NCBI GenBank assembly: GCA_030673825.1
Contig: JAUTCS010000129.1
Coordinates: 1 to 55,291 of the forward strand
DNA: 55,291 bases
Source of the DNA: Verrucomicrobiota bacterium JB024
GTDB lineage: Bacteria > Verrucomicrobiota > Verrucomicrobiia > Opitutales > Cerasicoccaceae
Reading direction: 5' to 3'
Position numbers and translations under genes: made by a program. Positions 8,469-17,079 of this stretch are shown one piece after another. Under the pieces are notes generated by a model. It was given only the letters and a program-made list of their open reading frames with translations. It ran no database searches and had not been told where the DNA came from. Each line of letters starts with the position of its first letter. Positions within the stretch are counted from its first letter, which is position 1.

Positions 8469-10160
8469 TTAGTGAGCGATTGTCTTGGGCCGGATCCACT
8501 TGATCAGCAGCGGATAGTCGCGCACCTCGATGTCCCTCAGTAGGACGCCATACGGCGTAGCCAGGGCCTGGAGCTGTTCCGGGTCGCGCCGATCAACGAA
8601 ATCGGACCGGATCAGCTCGACGATCTCGTTTTTCGGCCGCTTGGCCGGCATCGCCATCAAGTCGATCTGCAGCGGAGCCTGCCACCCCTGCTCAGTAATC
8701 TCCATGCGCGCGGGGTAGCGAATGTGCACGTCGCCCGATGGCTCAGCGGACCAGAAAAACACCAGCATTTCCTCGAACTCGGGCGTCTCGCGCCGATACA
8801 CCTGCTGGTACAGTGGCGGAGTGGCGGCAGTGGTGGAGCCATCCGATGAGGTCACGGACTCCTGCGGGTTATGTGGATTAACCGACAAGGTGCGGCGGGG
8901 CCCGGTCACCTCCACCGTGACGGGAGCGTCCTCGTCGAGCGTGTAACGGGAGTCCAGGACGGCATTCAGGTTCTGTGAGGCGAGGTACTGCGGCTTTTTC
9001 TGGAAGTCAGCGGTCACGATACTGAACGTCGCCTGCTTATCGTAGGAAAGCTCGCGGGCGGGCCGGTAGAGGCAGAACTGCGTGCGCGGGTACACCCCGA
9101 GCTCAAAGTCCAGCAAGGCGCGCCGCAGCTCGTACTTGGCGCCCACGACCCAGGAGATTTGCTGCTCACCGTTTCCGTCGATGACATTGGTCAAGCCATC
9201 CTCCGTCGTGGCCAGCGGCAGATCGTAGCCGTCGTTGTGATCGCGAATTTGCTGGCGCAGGTCAGCCACCTGGTCGCGGTAATCCTCCCACCAGGTCCAG
9301 GGATAAAATTGCGAAGCGTTTTCGGGGATGTTGTGTCGCCAGGCCGGAGCCCGGTACGGATGGTAGGAAAAGACGTCGATCTCGTCAGCCAGCCCGGCTT
9401 CGAGCGCGCGCGGGATCCATGGGTACGGGTACTCGTCGAGGCACTGGAGCATGGCCGTGCCCGGGCCGTAGATAACGGCGTCAGGCTGCTCCCGGCAGAT
9501 AATCCCGGCCAGAAAACGCACAACCTTCACGTAGTTTTCCGGGGTGATGTGCGGAGCCTGGTTGCCAATGTTGGGCTCGTTCCAAATCTGCCAGTGGTTG
9601 ACGTAGGGCTTGAGCTGACGCACGCACGCACGGACAAAGGCCGCCGCCCGCTGCATGTCGGGGGAATCCTCCTCGTAGGAATACTCGGCCGCCCCGTTCC
9701 ACGGCTCCCAGGGAAACGGATCGAGCCGCACGAGCAGGCTCACATCCGCCTCACGCAAGAGCTCCGCATACTGGACGCAACGCGGCGGCAAGGGATCGAA
9801 GCGGGCCTGGACCTGCTCCGGGGTCATGGAGCGGGCGTTACCGATGGTCAGGTAGTCCGTCACCCATTTGAAGCCACCTTCGGTGACGAGGTCGGCGAGC
9901 TTGCGGACGGTGGCGTCGTCGGCTCCCTCTGCCATGACAGTCGTATGGATGCCGAAGGGGCTGTCCTCAATTTCCCGGGAATTTCGCGGTGTCCCCAAGG
10001 GCACCTGAGCCCGGATCTCGGGAGACAGTTCCGAGAAGCGCGGAACCGACTCTGTGGAATCGGCCCTCGCACCAAAAGGCATAGACAGAGACACAATGAC
10101 GACGGTTGCCAGGGGTAAAAAGACAGCGGGAGTCACTTTACGCATAGGGAGGGCATTCAT
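8469..10160 (-). CDS. Exported clan-A glycoside hydrolase, GH39-like
   Basis: 563 residues. A signal peptide covers about residues 1-33 (basic start, hydrophobic core, SMPFGARA). The TIM barrel carries E195 in WQIWNEPNIG (acid/base after strand 4) and E320 in LATTEDGLTN (candidate nucleophile after strand 7), a pattern seen in GH39, GH30 and related clan A families. A beta-sandwich C-terminal part follows. Substrate unknown; xylan- or iduronate-type linkages are possible by family analogy only. It is divergent from the DUF5648 gene at 10430, with a promoter and a palindromic operator between them. A second start (MRKVTP at 10145) is possible. Confidence 0.78.
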   Translation of the reverse strand: MNALPMRKVTPAVFLPLATVVIVSLSMPFGARADSTESVPRFSELSPEIRAQVPLGTPRNSREIEDSPFGIHTTVMAEGADDATVRKLADLVTEGGFKWVTDYLTIGNARSMTPEQVQARFDPLPPRCVQYAELLREADVSLLVRLDPFPWEPWNGAAEYSYEEDSPDMQRAAAFVRACVRQLKPYVNHWQIWNEPNIGNQAPHITPENYVKVVRFLAGIICREQPDAVIYGPGTAMLQCLDEYPYPWIPRALEAGLADEIDVFSYHPYRAPAWRHNIPENASQFYPWTWWEDYRDQVADLRQQIRDHNDGYDLPLATTEDGLTNVIDGNGEQQISWVVGAKYELRRALLDFELGVYPRTQFCLYRPARELSYDKQATFSIVTADFQKKPQYLASQNLNAVLDSRYTLDEDAPVTVEVTGPRRTLSVNPHNPQESVTSSDGSTTAATPPLYQQVYRRETPEFEEMLVFFWSAEPSGDVHIRYPARMEITEQGWQAPLQIDLMAMPAKRPKNEIVELIRSDFVDRRDPEQLQALATPYGVLLRDIEVRDYPLLIKWIRPKTIAH

Positions 10161-10190
10161 ATAGGGATGTCGAGACGGGTTGTGTGTTGC

Positions 10191-10220
10191 AATATGGGGC
10201 AGCGATATTCAGCTTGTCAA
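10191..10220 (-). promoter_or_regulatory. Sigma-70-type promoter of the 8469-10160 gene
   Basis: On the minus strand TTGACA (10220-10215) and CATATT (10196-10191) are separated by 18 bp and point to the hydrolase start at 10160. The palindrome at 10225-10248 sits directly upstream of the -35 box. Confidence 0.55.
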
Positions 10221-10224
10221 CCCT

Positions 10225-10248
10225 AATGGTATTATTAAAAATACCATT
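10225..10248. promoter_or_regulatory. Palindromic operator AATGGTATT-N6-AATACCATT
   Basis: Perfect 9-bp arms (10225-10233, 10240-10248) lie in the 269-bp divergent region between the hydrolase (10160, minus) and the DUF5648 protein (10430, plus). The TGGTAT/ATACCA half-sites match those beside the GntR/LacI regulator gene (16904-16915) and in two more intergenic regions. The regulator at 15720-16892 is the likely binder. Confidence 0.55.
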
Positions 10249-10429
10249 TGAGTTTCAAGGTGATAACCGCCGTTTAAAGCCTTTATAAGAGGTATATCCG
10301 TTAGATTTTGCCATATCTTAATGAAATCGACTTGATTATTTGGACTATTTATATTTACAATCAATCCACAATTCTCTTCGCCACGCAAATAAGCAGTGGC
10401 ACTCACCCCAACCCCAACAAGGAGAATAT

Positions 10430-11842
10430 ATGACCAACCCGCATCCCTTGCGGAGCCTCATGGGCTTCGCCTGTCTGTTGATCCTGACCTGTCTAGGTCT
10501 CCAGGCGCAAAGCAGCGGCCCGATAACGTGGTTTTGCCCGGCTGAGTATAACAACCCGGCCAAGCTCGGCGCATCCCTCGACTACCCCAACCTGTTCAAC
10601 ACGCAATACGACTCCCAGTGGAGCACGGCCCGCGGCCACATCCAGGTGCTCAAGATCTACCCCGGCATGCTGTCTCTCTCGACCGATGCCCAACTCAGCG
10701 CACTGTTCAGCTACCTGGAGTCTAAAAACATCGCCCTTGCCATCGAATGGGGGATGCTGAGCCGCGACCCGGACACCTATATCGGCTATGGTGTGGAAGG
10801 CTACGCCGCGCCGACGGAGGCCGCCACTACCGCCGCCCGCATTTATAATCTCGGCGGCGAGCTGGCCTACATCGCTATGGACGAGCCGCTCTACTACGGC
10901 CATTACTACACCGGCACAAATTCCGCACAGGCCGACGTGGAAGCGCTGGCTGCGGATGTCGCCACCAACATCGCGGCCTTCCGGGCCTATTTTCCCAACG
11001 TCATCGTCGGGGACATCGAACCGGTGGACGCGATGCCCGAGGACTGGTACGAGACGACCGCCGCCTGGCTGGCCGCTTATGAAGATGCCGTGGGCGAGCC
11101 GCTGGGCTTCTTCCACCTCGACATCTTGTGGGGAGCTGTCTGGCAAGTCCGGACGCCGTACATCGCCGCGCTGCTCGAAGACGAATCCATCCCGATGGGG
11201 GTGATCTTCAACGCCGCCGGGGGCAACATCACTGACGCCCAGTGGATGGAGCGGGCCAAGGTGAATATCCAGCGCTACAACGGCTCACTCTGTCCGGACC
11301 CCGACCATGTCGTCATCCAGAACTGGATGACCGTACCCGCGTACATCCTGCCCGAGACCAGCCCGACCGCCTACTCCTACCTGGTCAACTACTACTACGG
11401 CAGCTATGCCACCGCAGCCGCGCCGAAGTCCTTCTTCCGCCTCTATAACCCGGTCCTGCACCGACACTTCTACACCATGAACGAGGTGGAGAAAAACAAC
11501 TGCCTGGCGGGCAACTGGATTTCTGAAGGCTCAGCCGGAACGGTGTATCCGGGCACGACGAGCGCAACGAACCTCATCCCGCTCTACCGCCTGTACAAGA
11601 GCTCCATCAATAACCACTTCTACACGACCAACACAACCGAGCGCGACAACGCCATAAACGCCGGGTACATCAGCGAAGGCGTCGCCGGATATGTCTTCGC
11701 CAATGCCAGCTCGGGCGGCACTCCGCTCTACCGGGCCAATGGCGGCCTCGCGTACGGGCATTTCTACACCACATCCCTGTCCGAATACGAAAACCTCAGC
11801 ACCGCCTGGACCAAGGAAGGCATCTCCTGTTACCTTCCCTAG
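10430..11842 (+). CDS. Secreted protein: uncharacterised barrel-like domain plus DUF5648 repeats
   Basis: 470 residues from ATG 10430, chosen because AAGGAG lies 6 bp upstream and a signal peptide (about 1-27, ending LGLQAQ) follows. The N-terminal 300 residues look like an alpha/beta barrel with acidic segments YIAMDEPLYYGHYY, GDIEPVDAMPEDW and HLDILWG; these could be catalytic, but no named family is recognised. The last 140 residues hold three DUF5648-type repeats, each with a HFYT core (HRHFYTMNEVEKN, NNHFYTTNTTERD, YGHFYTTSLSEYE). The repeats probably bind surface or sugar. The gene ends at a strong terminator and is convergent with the GH71-like gene. Confidence 0.75.
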   Translation: MTNPHPLRSLMGFACLLILTCLGLQAQSSGPITWFCPAEYNNPAKLGASLDYPNLFNTQYDSQWSTARGHIQVLKIYPGMLSLSTDAQLSALFSYLESKNIALAIEWGMLSRDPDTYIGYGVEGYAAPTEAATTAARIYNLGGELAYIAMDEPLYYGHYYTGTNSAQADVEALAADVATNIAAFRAYFPNVIVGDIEPVDAMPEDWYETTAAWLAAYEDAVGEPLGFFHLDILWGAVWQVRTPYIAALLEDESIPMGVIFNAAGGNITDAQWMERAKVNIQRYNGSLCPDPDHVVIQNWMTVPAYILPETSPTAYSYLVNYYYGSYATAAAPKSFFRLYNPVLHRHFYTMNEVEKNNCLAGNWISEGSAGTVYPGTTSATNLIPLYRLYKSSINNHFYTTNTTERDNAINAGYISEGVAGYVFANASSGGTPLYRANGGLAYGHFYTTSLSEYENLSTAWTKEGISCYLP

Positions 11843-11867
11843 AAAGGCGATCCTATCCACTTCCACA

Positions 11868-11903
11868 ACGGACGGTCCGGGCTCTCCCGGCCGTCCGTTT
11901 TTT
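11868..11903 (+). terminator. Rho-independent terminator after the DUF5648 gene
   Basis: The arms ACGGACGG/CCGTCCGT and CCGGG/CCCGG close a CTCT loop with one bulged T, followed by six T (11898-11903). It is 26 bp past the stop. Confidence 0.85.
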
Positions 11904-12102
11904 ATGGAAAAGCACAGTATCCCCGGGAGCAAAACACTTCGTGCCAGCCCCCCCCGCAACTCTGACGTTCGCGTATAGACCGGGCATGGACCCGGACGAA
12001 GAAATGGACCTCCACCCCAAACGTCATGGATTTTCCATGACAAGCAGACTCGACCGGATCGGCACGCCGTCAGTAAGCGGGAGCGTGGAAGCTATCCGAT
12101 GC

Positions 12103-13632
12103 TTACTGCTCCTCGAACGTGCTTAAGTTGACATAGCGGAAATCCAGGCCGCCCTCGTCACGCCGCGCCCGTTCCATCGAGGTACGAACGACATCGGGCA
12201 GGCTCATCGTGCGCTCGCCCAGGCTGACCTCGACCGGACCCGCAGCAATACAGCCCAGGTCGCCCATCCATACGCCGGGCTTGTGGAAAAAGACTTCCCC
12301 CACCCCCTCGACGCTGAGCCGCGTCGGCTCCTTCACGTAGGCCCAGTAAAAGACCTTGGGCTGATAGGTGGGCGCGTTCCACGTGCCCCCGCTCGGAGTC
12401 ATGTCGTTATCCAGCCGTCCGAAGGAGGGAGACTTCGAGACGATTGTGTCCGGGATGCGTACGGGATAGGCCAGGATAACCTGGTCCTCCGGCAGCTCGG
12501 GCTGATGGCCGCTCTTGAACCATCGATTATAAAAGCCGAATACATCGAGCAGGCAGCGCCCTTTATTAGCCGAGGGAGCGATATCGGTATTCTCTTCAAA
12601 GTCGTTCCAGGTCAGGACGCAGATACGCTGAGCGCCTTCGCGCATGGCTGCCATATAGGCATCATGGATGCGTGAAAAGTCGGGCTGGGTGTATGCGGTG
12701 CCACCCCGGTAGTAGCCTGGGCTGACAGTCCAGATATAGGGGATCGTCAGGTGCCGCATGAACAGCTGCTGCGCATCGACGAGCCCGCCATCCGGTGAGG
12801 CCGGGGCAAACATATAGGCAGCGTCGGCAATACCGTTCCACTCCCACACACTGGCGTGGGGGCGAATGTCGGCGATGAAGTAAAACGGCTCCCGGGTATC
12901 GCGCAGCGCCTGCACAATCTCACGCCAGCCCCGGTCAGGACGAGCGGCCTCCGGCGCAGGAGCCGAGCCGCCGTAATAGCTGTCCGTGCCGAAGTTAATC
13001 AGGACCGGCTTGTCGTCGATCTTCCACAACGCCGGGGAGTCCGGCAGCACTTCGAGCGTAGCGGTGAGGATGCGCGTCCACTCTTCCACCGTCGGGGTGC
13101 GGCGCTGCGGGTAGTCGCCGGACTGGTTGGCCACATCCGGCATGACACCGACCTTGATGCCAGAGTCCTCGGCTGCCTCCAGCCAGGTCAGGAATGTTTT
13201 AAAGTGCGCCAGCGGAGAGTTGAACTCATCCAGCGGCAAAGCCGGATCATACTCCGGCATCGGCAGCATATCGAAGATCATGACGTCGAAGCCACCGTCA
13301 AGCATCTGCTCCTGAGTGGCCAGAGCCGCGTCAAACTGCAACTCGTAAAAGGCATCGCTTCCGATCGGTGGCGGCGTATCTGGCCAGTCTATGTCCGGCG
13401 GCAGCGGGTAGTTGCGCACGCCGTCACTCGCGATATCTCCCGCGTAGCGGTAACCTTGCTGCCCCCAGGCCCGGGTGCCATTAAAGCGCCCCACCGGCGA
13501 AAACCACGAGATGTAGCAGACGATGGTTTCCTTGTCGCCGACCTCGGTCGTATCAGATTGGGCGGTTATCACCGGAGCGGACGCGGCCATTGCGAACGCT
13601 GCCAGCAGGATTTTTTTTGGGGAAAAGAGCAT
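12103..13632 (-). CDS. Exported GH71/GH99-like glycoside hydrolase
   Basis: 509 residues from ATG 13632, which gives a clean signal peptide (MLFSPKKILLAAFAMAASA to VITAQ). A GTG at 13653 would add seven residues. Segments CYISWFSPVGRF, FDVMIFDMLPMPEY, IKVGVMPDVANQSGD and VLTWNDFEENTDIAPS match the barrel of GH71 (alpha-1,3-glucanase) and its GH99 relatives; the last resembles their conserved WN(D/E)..E..I motif. A small beta-sandwich domain follows from about residue 390. Family function is endo-cleavage of alpha-1,3-glucan, or of alpha-mannan in GH99; which applies is open. It lies 151 bp downstream of the pseudopilin gene on the same strand. Confidence 0.7.
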   Translation of the reverse strand: MLFSPKKILLAAFAMAASAPVITAQSDTTEVGDKETIVCYISWFSPVGRFNGTRAWGQQGYRYAGDIASDGVRNYPLPPDIDWPDTPPPIGSDAFYELQFDAALATQEQMLDGGFDVMIFDMLPMPEYDPALPLDEFNSPLAHFKTFLTWLEAAEDSGIKVGVMPDVANQSGDYPQRRTPTVEEWTRILTATLEVLPDSPALWKIDDKPVLINFGTDSYYGGSAPAPEAARPDRGWREIVQALRDTREPFYFIADIRPHASVWEWNGIADAAYMFAPASPDGGLVDAQQLFMRHLTIPYIWTVSPGYYRGGTAYTQPDFSRIHDAYMAAMREGAQRICVLTWNDFEENTDIAPSANKGRCLLDVFGFYNRWFKSGHQPELPEDQVILAYPVRIPDTIVSKSPSFGRLDNDMTPSGGTWNAPTYQPKVFYWAYVKEPTRLSVEGVGEVFFHKPGVWMGDLGCIAAGPVEVSLGERTMSLPDVVRTSMERARRDEGGLDFRYVNLSTFEEQ

Positions 13633-13783
13633 GACGATTGTGTGCAGTCGCACCGCGTATATTCAGCAACAGTTGGAAATGAAAAAACTTTCGATGACGG
13701 CGCAAACGGCCTCGTCTCGACAACCACGAAGACAACAGGCCTGCGCCACTGGGGGGGGGCAGAACCAGCCCGGACGCCCATGA

Positions 13784-14488
13784 TTACTCCGGAGGCAGGA
13801 TGCAATAGTCGGCCCAGGCGCCGCCCGCCATTTCGTCTTCGGTGAAGGAGGAGACGTGCCCGTCGGCGAAGAGCGCATTGGCCCTGCCATCGTGCCGGTA
13901 CTCCAGATTCCAGGCGGCATTGCCTTCCGTGCGGTAGGTGTCGAACTCGGGCGTGACGCGGCCTTCCGAAACCAGGATAAAGCGAGCGGGGTTAGGGATA
14001 CGGGCCATGTGCAGTCCCTGGGTCACATTAAGCGCGGTACCGGAGTTACGCAGGCGGACCTGGACGTTCATCTTGTAGCTGACCCAGCCGTTAAAGGCGT
14101 ACTTGCTCGGATATGGGGCCGATACGTCCGGGCAGTTGAACGGCTGCTCAAGCATGACATTCTTGATGCAGTTGGCGCCTTCTGACCAACTCATCGCCAT
14201 GGGCTTGTCCGTATATTGGCTGGTGCGGTACCACCAGTTGTTCGTCGGGCCGTTATTGTTGATTTCGTACCCCACCGGCAGGCGTCCCTCATTGTCGGCA
14301 CAAAAGAGCTGGAGCGAGCCCGAGAGCGCACGCAGGTTGGCGGCGCAGGTGGTTTCACGGCTGCGGGCCATGATTCCCTGAACAACAGGGATCAGAATGG
14401 CCGCCAGGATCGCGATCACGGCGATAGTGATCAGCAGCTCGATAAGGGAGAAGCCTCGGGGAGACTTACGTATGGGGTGAACCTTCAC
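13784..14488 (-). CDS. Type II secretion-type pseudopilin (prepilin-like)
   Basis: 234 residues. A prepilin peptidase site G12|F13SLIE with E17 at mature position 5 is followed by the hydrophobic helix LLITIAVIAILAAILIPVV. A C-terminal FADGHVSSF motif (Asp-Gly-His) is typical of the large Planctomycetes/Verrucomicrobia H-X9-DG pseudopilin group. No secretion ATPase, platform protein or peptidase is nearby, so it is an orphan filament subunit inside a carbohydrate cluster. It lies between a PEP-CTERM gene (109 bp) and the GH71-like gene. A run of nine G (13751-13759, plus strand) lies just after its stop. Confidence 0.85.
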   Translation of the reverse strand: MKVHPIRKSPRGFSLIELLITIAVIAILAAILIPVVQGIMARSRETTCAANLRALSGSLQLFCADNEGRLPVGYEINNNGPTNNWWYRTSQYTDKPMAMSWSEGANCIKNVMLEQPFNCPDVSAPYPSKYAFNGWVSYKMNVQVRLRNSGTALNVTQGLHMARIPNPARFILVSEGRVTPEFDTYRTEGNAAWNLEYRHDGRANALFADGHVSSFTEDEMAGGAWADYCILPPE

Positions 14489-14596
14489 GGCGGGGCAGCT
14501 CGATAAAAGGAAGGGTTGACCGGCCCGGCTGAGGAACCGGCCAACCCATCGGATTCAATCAATGATGTCTCTGCAAGTTATATTTCTATCGTGGCA

Positions 14597-15427
14597 CTAG
14601 CGACGACGGCGCAGGTAGGCCAGACCAGCCAGCAGGGCGGCGGCAGCACCGATCATCAACGAGCCGGCGGCAGGCTCAGGAATCGCGGAGGCCGAGTAGC
14701 TGAAGTTGTCGATAGTGGGCACACCGGCTTGGATCCCCGCACCCTGCATACGCATACCGACGTAATCGTAGGACGCATTGGTGGGGTCGCCGACGTTGAT
14801 GGAGTTGTTGTTGATCTTGTTGCCGTCCACAAAGACATCGAGTGTCTTGGTCGTGCGGTCATACTGGATCTCGAAACTGTGGACAGCCGAGTTGCTCCAG
14901 CCGGAGATCGGCGAACCGGTCTGGTAGAGATTCGTCGAGGTGCCATTTTTAAAAACCTGAATGTAGCCTGTGGCATTGAGCAGGACCAGCAGCGTACTGC
15001 TGCTATCGTAAAATACCTGCGAGCTGCCCATGAGCGTAAAAGCGATCCAGTCAGCGGACTGCACCTTGACGTCGGCCGAAAGCGTCAGCAACCCCTCGGA
15101 CTGGCTCGGTGTAGCCACCTGAAATTGCACACTCGCACCGCTCGCACCTGCGGTAACACTGGTGCCCGTGCTCGAGTAAACCATATTAGTAAAGCTTCCA
15201 CCGTTGTAGGTGGTCCAGGTCGGAGCGCTTTCGTAAACCGAGCTGTTCCAGGTTTCAACGTCAGTACCGTTCAGCGCGGTAGTGGCGGGGCCGTCGAAAC
15301 TGTCGGCGATGACGACCGCGCCCGAGGCGAGCGGGGCGGCAGCGAAAGCCACAAGCGCAAACGTGCCCATGGCGGCGTACTTCTTCAGAACGGAGTTATC
15401 ACTGATCGTTTTCATCCTTGTTGTCAT
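14597..15427 (-). CDS. PEP-CTERM sorting-domain protein, LamG-like
   Basis: 276 residues from ATG 15427 (MTTRMKTISDN); the inner ATG at 15415 is also possible. A signal peptide ends at LASGA. The body has the jelly-roll pattern of a LamG/concanavalin lectin-like domain (IAFTLMGSSQVFYD, SFEIQYDRTTKTLDVFVDG). The tail is IPEPAAGSLMIGAAAALLAGLAY then LRRRR, a PEP-CTERM anchor. CAACCCCAACC precedes the start instead of a Shine-Dalgarno. TTGGT-type operators lie 34-61 bp upstream, placing it in the regulon of the neighbouring GntR/LacI protein. Confidence 0.83.
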   Translation of the reverse strand: MTTRMKTISDNSVLKKYAAMGTFALVAFAAAPLASGAVVIADSFDGPATTALNGTDVETWNSSVYESAPTWTTYNGGSFTNMVYSSTGTSVTAGASGASVQFQVATPSQSEGLLTLSADVKVQSADWIAFTLMGSSQVFYDSSSTLLVLLNATGYIQVFKNGTSTNLYQTGSPISGWSNSAVHSFEIQYDRTTKTLDVFVDGNKINNNSINVGDPTNASYDYVGMRMQGAGIQAGVPTIDNFSYSASAIPEPAAGSLMIGAAAALLAGLAYLRRRR

Positions 15428-15460
15428 GAGGTTGGGGTTGAATAAGAAGTTGAATGTAAT

Positions 15461-15488
15461 TTGGTATCTACATATAGACCAATTGGTC
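15461..15488. promoter_or_regulatory. Overlapping TTGGT/ACCAA operators upstream of the PEP-CTERM gene
   Basis: Three half-sites occur in a row: TTGGT (15461-15465), ACCAA (15478-15482), TTGGT (15483-15487). The first two form an imperfect 22-bp dyad (8 of 10 arm positions pair). The last two form the perfect 12-bp palindrome GACCAATTGGTC (15477-15488). The rest of the gap to 15719 shows nothing recognisable. Confidence 0.5.
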
Positions 15489-15719
15489 GTCAAGTCATTT
15501 CTGCCGCATTTGCTAACGGTTTTTTCAATTTAGTGAATGACAGGGCTGTTTACCCGCCGGCGACCAGGATATCCACGGCCAGCAACGCGGTACAGCGGCT
15601 AAGGTACGGAGCGGGTTCTCTCTATTTACCGCCGGGCAGCAACGGGCCCCGGCTTCTCAATATGAATGGGGTTATGAGTGGGAAACTAGCGGGATGAGCA
15701 CAACAACGGTGGAGACGCC

Positions 15720-16892
15720 CTAGAGCGTCCCACCGGGGGCGGCCTGCGCCACGCCCTGCCCGCATGAACTGCGCACAACGAGACGGGGCTTGAGCAGGGT
15801 GTGCAGGGCGCGCGTCTGAGAGGCGGCCCCGCGCAGGCGCGAGATAAGCTGGCGGGCGGCCTCACGGCCGATCTCCTCTGCCGGCTGGTCAATACTGCTC
15901 AAATGCAGACCGGAAACAGAAAAAAGCTCGCGATCCAGGTTGTCGTAGCCGACGAGGCTCACGTCCTTGGGAACCTCCAGCCCGGCTTCGCGCAAAGCCA
16001 CATAGGCGCCATAGGCCATGTTGTCCTGCATCGTGACGATACCGTCAAACGGGCACCCTTCCCCACTCGCGTCCTTAAGCCACTTGGCGACCGCTTTGTG
16101 GGCCGTTTCCTCGTGGCCGCTGACGCCGATATCCGCTTCGTATGCCGGCATCCGCTTCAGACCATAGTCCTGCATGGCCATGATAAAGCCTTTACGACGC
16201 TCACGGTCGGGCACTCCCGCATCCGCCCCGAAGGCCAGCAGCGCAAGTCGACGACACCCAGCAGCGATCATATGCTGGGTCGCAGTGTACATACCCGCGA
16301 AGTTGTCTGAAAGGACGCTACAGACCTCCATATCGGGGATGTAGCGGTCGATCATCACCAGCGGGATAGACTGCTTGTCGATCTCTTGAATAAGGTTGCG
16401 AAACTCAGCGCTCTGTAGATTGCACGTATCCGGGTAAACGGCGATGCCACCCAACCCGCTCTCCACCATGCGACGCAACTGCTTGATCTGGTAGTCGGGA
16501 TCTCCGTGGTCATGGGCCACCGCAATATGGAAGCCCGACTCGGCCGCAAAGGACTCAGCCCCCTGCACGATACGGGAAATCAGGGGATTCTCGACCGTAG
16601 GGACCACCAGACCGATAATCTGCTGGCTGACACCGTCCATCGGAACGGGCGCCTGCACCTCACGCACCAGCCAGGTCCCCCCGCCACGCCGTGTGTTCAA
16701 AAAGCCTTCGCGGTGGAGCGGCTCCATGGCCCGCCGCAGCGTGACCCGGCTTACCCCGAGCGAAGTGCACAGCTGCCGTTCGGCGGGCAGCCGGTCACCG
16801 ACCTCCATACCGGAGAGCTGACGTTGAATTTCCCGGGCCACGCGCGCGTAAACCGGAAGAAGCTCTTCTGAATTGGTACTCATGGTCGCCAT
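15720..16892 (-). CDS. GntR/LacI chimeric repressor (AraR-type)
   Basis: 390 residues from ATG 16892 (MATMSTNSEE); ATG 16883 is an alternative. An N-terminal GntR winged helix (about 15-80: YARVAREIQRQLSGMEVGDRLPAERQLCTSLGVSRVTLRRAM) is fused to a LacI/periplasmic-binding effector domain (about 95-375: IIGLVVPTVENPLISRIVQGAE, LVGYDNLDRELFSVSGLHLSSIDQP). This architecture is that of AraR-like repressors, which bind TTTGTA..TACAAA-type palindromes and are released by a sugar. A perfect palindrome TTGGTATACCAA lies 12 bp before its start, so autoregulation is likely. It is divergent from the GH38 mannosidase. Confidence 0.9.
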   Translation of the reverse strand: MATMSTNSEELLPVYARVAREIQRQLSGMEVGDRLPAERQLCTSLGVSRVTLRRAMEPLHREGFLNTRRGGGTWLVREVQAPVPMDGVSQQIIGLVVPTVENPLISRIVQGAESFAAESGFHIAVAHDHGDPDYQIKQLRRMVESGLGGIAVYPDTCNLQSAEFRNLIQEIDKQSIPLVMIDRYIPDMEVCSVLSDNFAGMYTATQHMIAAGCRRLALLAFGADAGVPDRERRKGFIMAMQDYGLKRMPAYEADIGVSGHEETAHKAVAKWLKDASGEGCPFDGIVTMQDNMAYGAYVALREAGLEVPKDVSLVGYDNLDRELFSVSGLHLSSIDQPAEEIGREAARQLISRLRGAASQTRALHTLLKPRLVVRSSCGQGVAQAAPGGTL

Positions 16893-16903
16893 CTTAATGG
16901 ACT

Positions 16904-16915
16904 TTGGTATACCAA
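16904..16915. promoter_or_regulatory. Perfect palindrome TTGGTATACCAA at the regulator start
   Basis: A 12-bp perfect palindrome lies 12 bp upstream of the GntR/LacI gene start, in the divergent region with the mannosidase. Its half-sites match those at 10225-10248, 15461-15488 and 24817-24836. A separate AT-rich dyad GATTTTT-N5-AAAAATC lies at 16991-17009. Confidence 0.55.
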
Positions 16916-17022
16916 TCCTCCCAATCTTGGTCAAGTCCGCTTTTCTACTTTCATCCAAATTACGCAAGACGCAGATATTCAGCAATAAATGATTTTTAAA
17001 TAAAAAATCCACAAATCGACGC

Positions 17023-17036
17023 TTTGTATTTACAAA
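17023..17036. promoter_or_regulatory. Palindrome TTTGTA-TT-TACAAA before the mannosidase
   Basis: Perfect 6-bp arms closely resemble the known AraR operator core of Bacillus. It overlaps the spacer expected upstream of a TATATT -10 box (17043-17048), a good place for repression of the alpha-mannosidase gene. Confidence 0.5.
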
Positions 17037-17079
17037 TAGACTTATATTCCCCATGTTAATGCGAGTAACCCTTTTGACC

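Noticed and set aside
13751-13759. Run of nine G as a phase-variation tract
   Set aside because: It lies between the stop of the pseudopilin gene and the next gene, outside any reading frame and not in an evident promoter spacer, so switching has no clear target.
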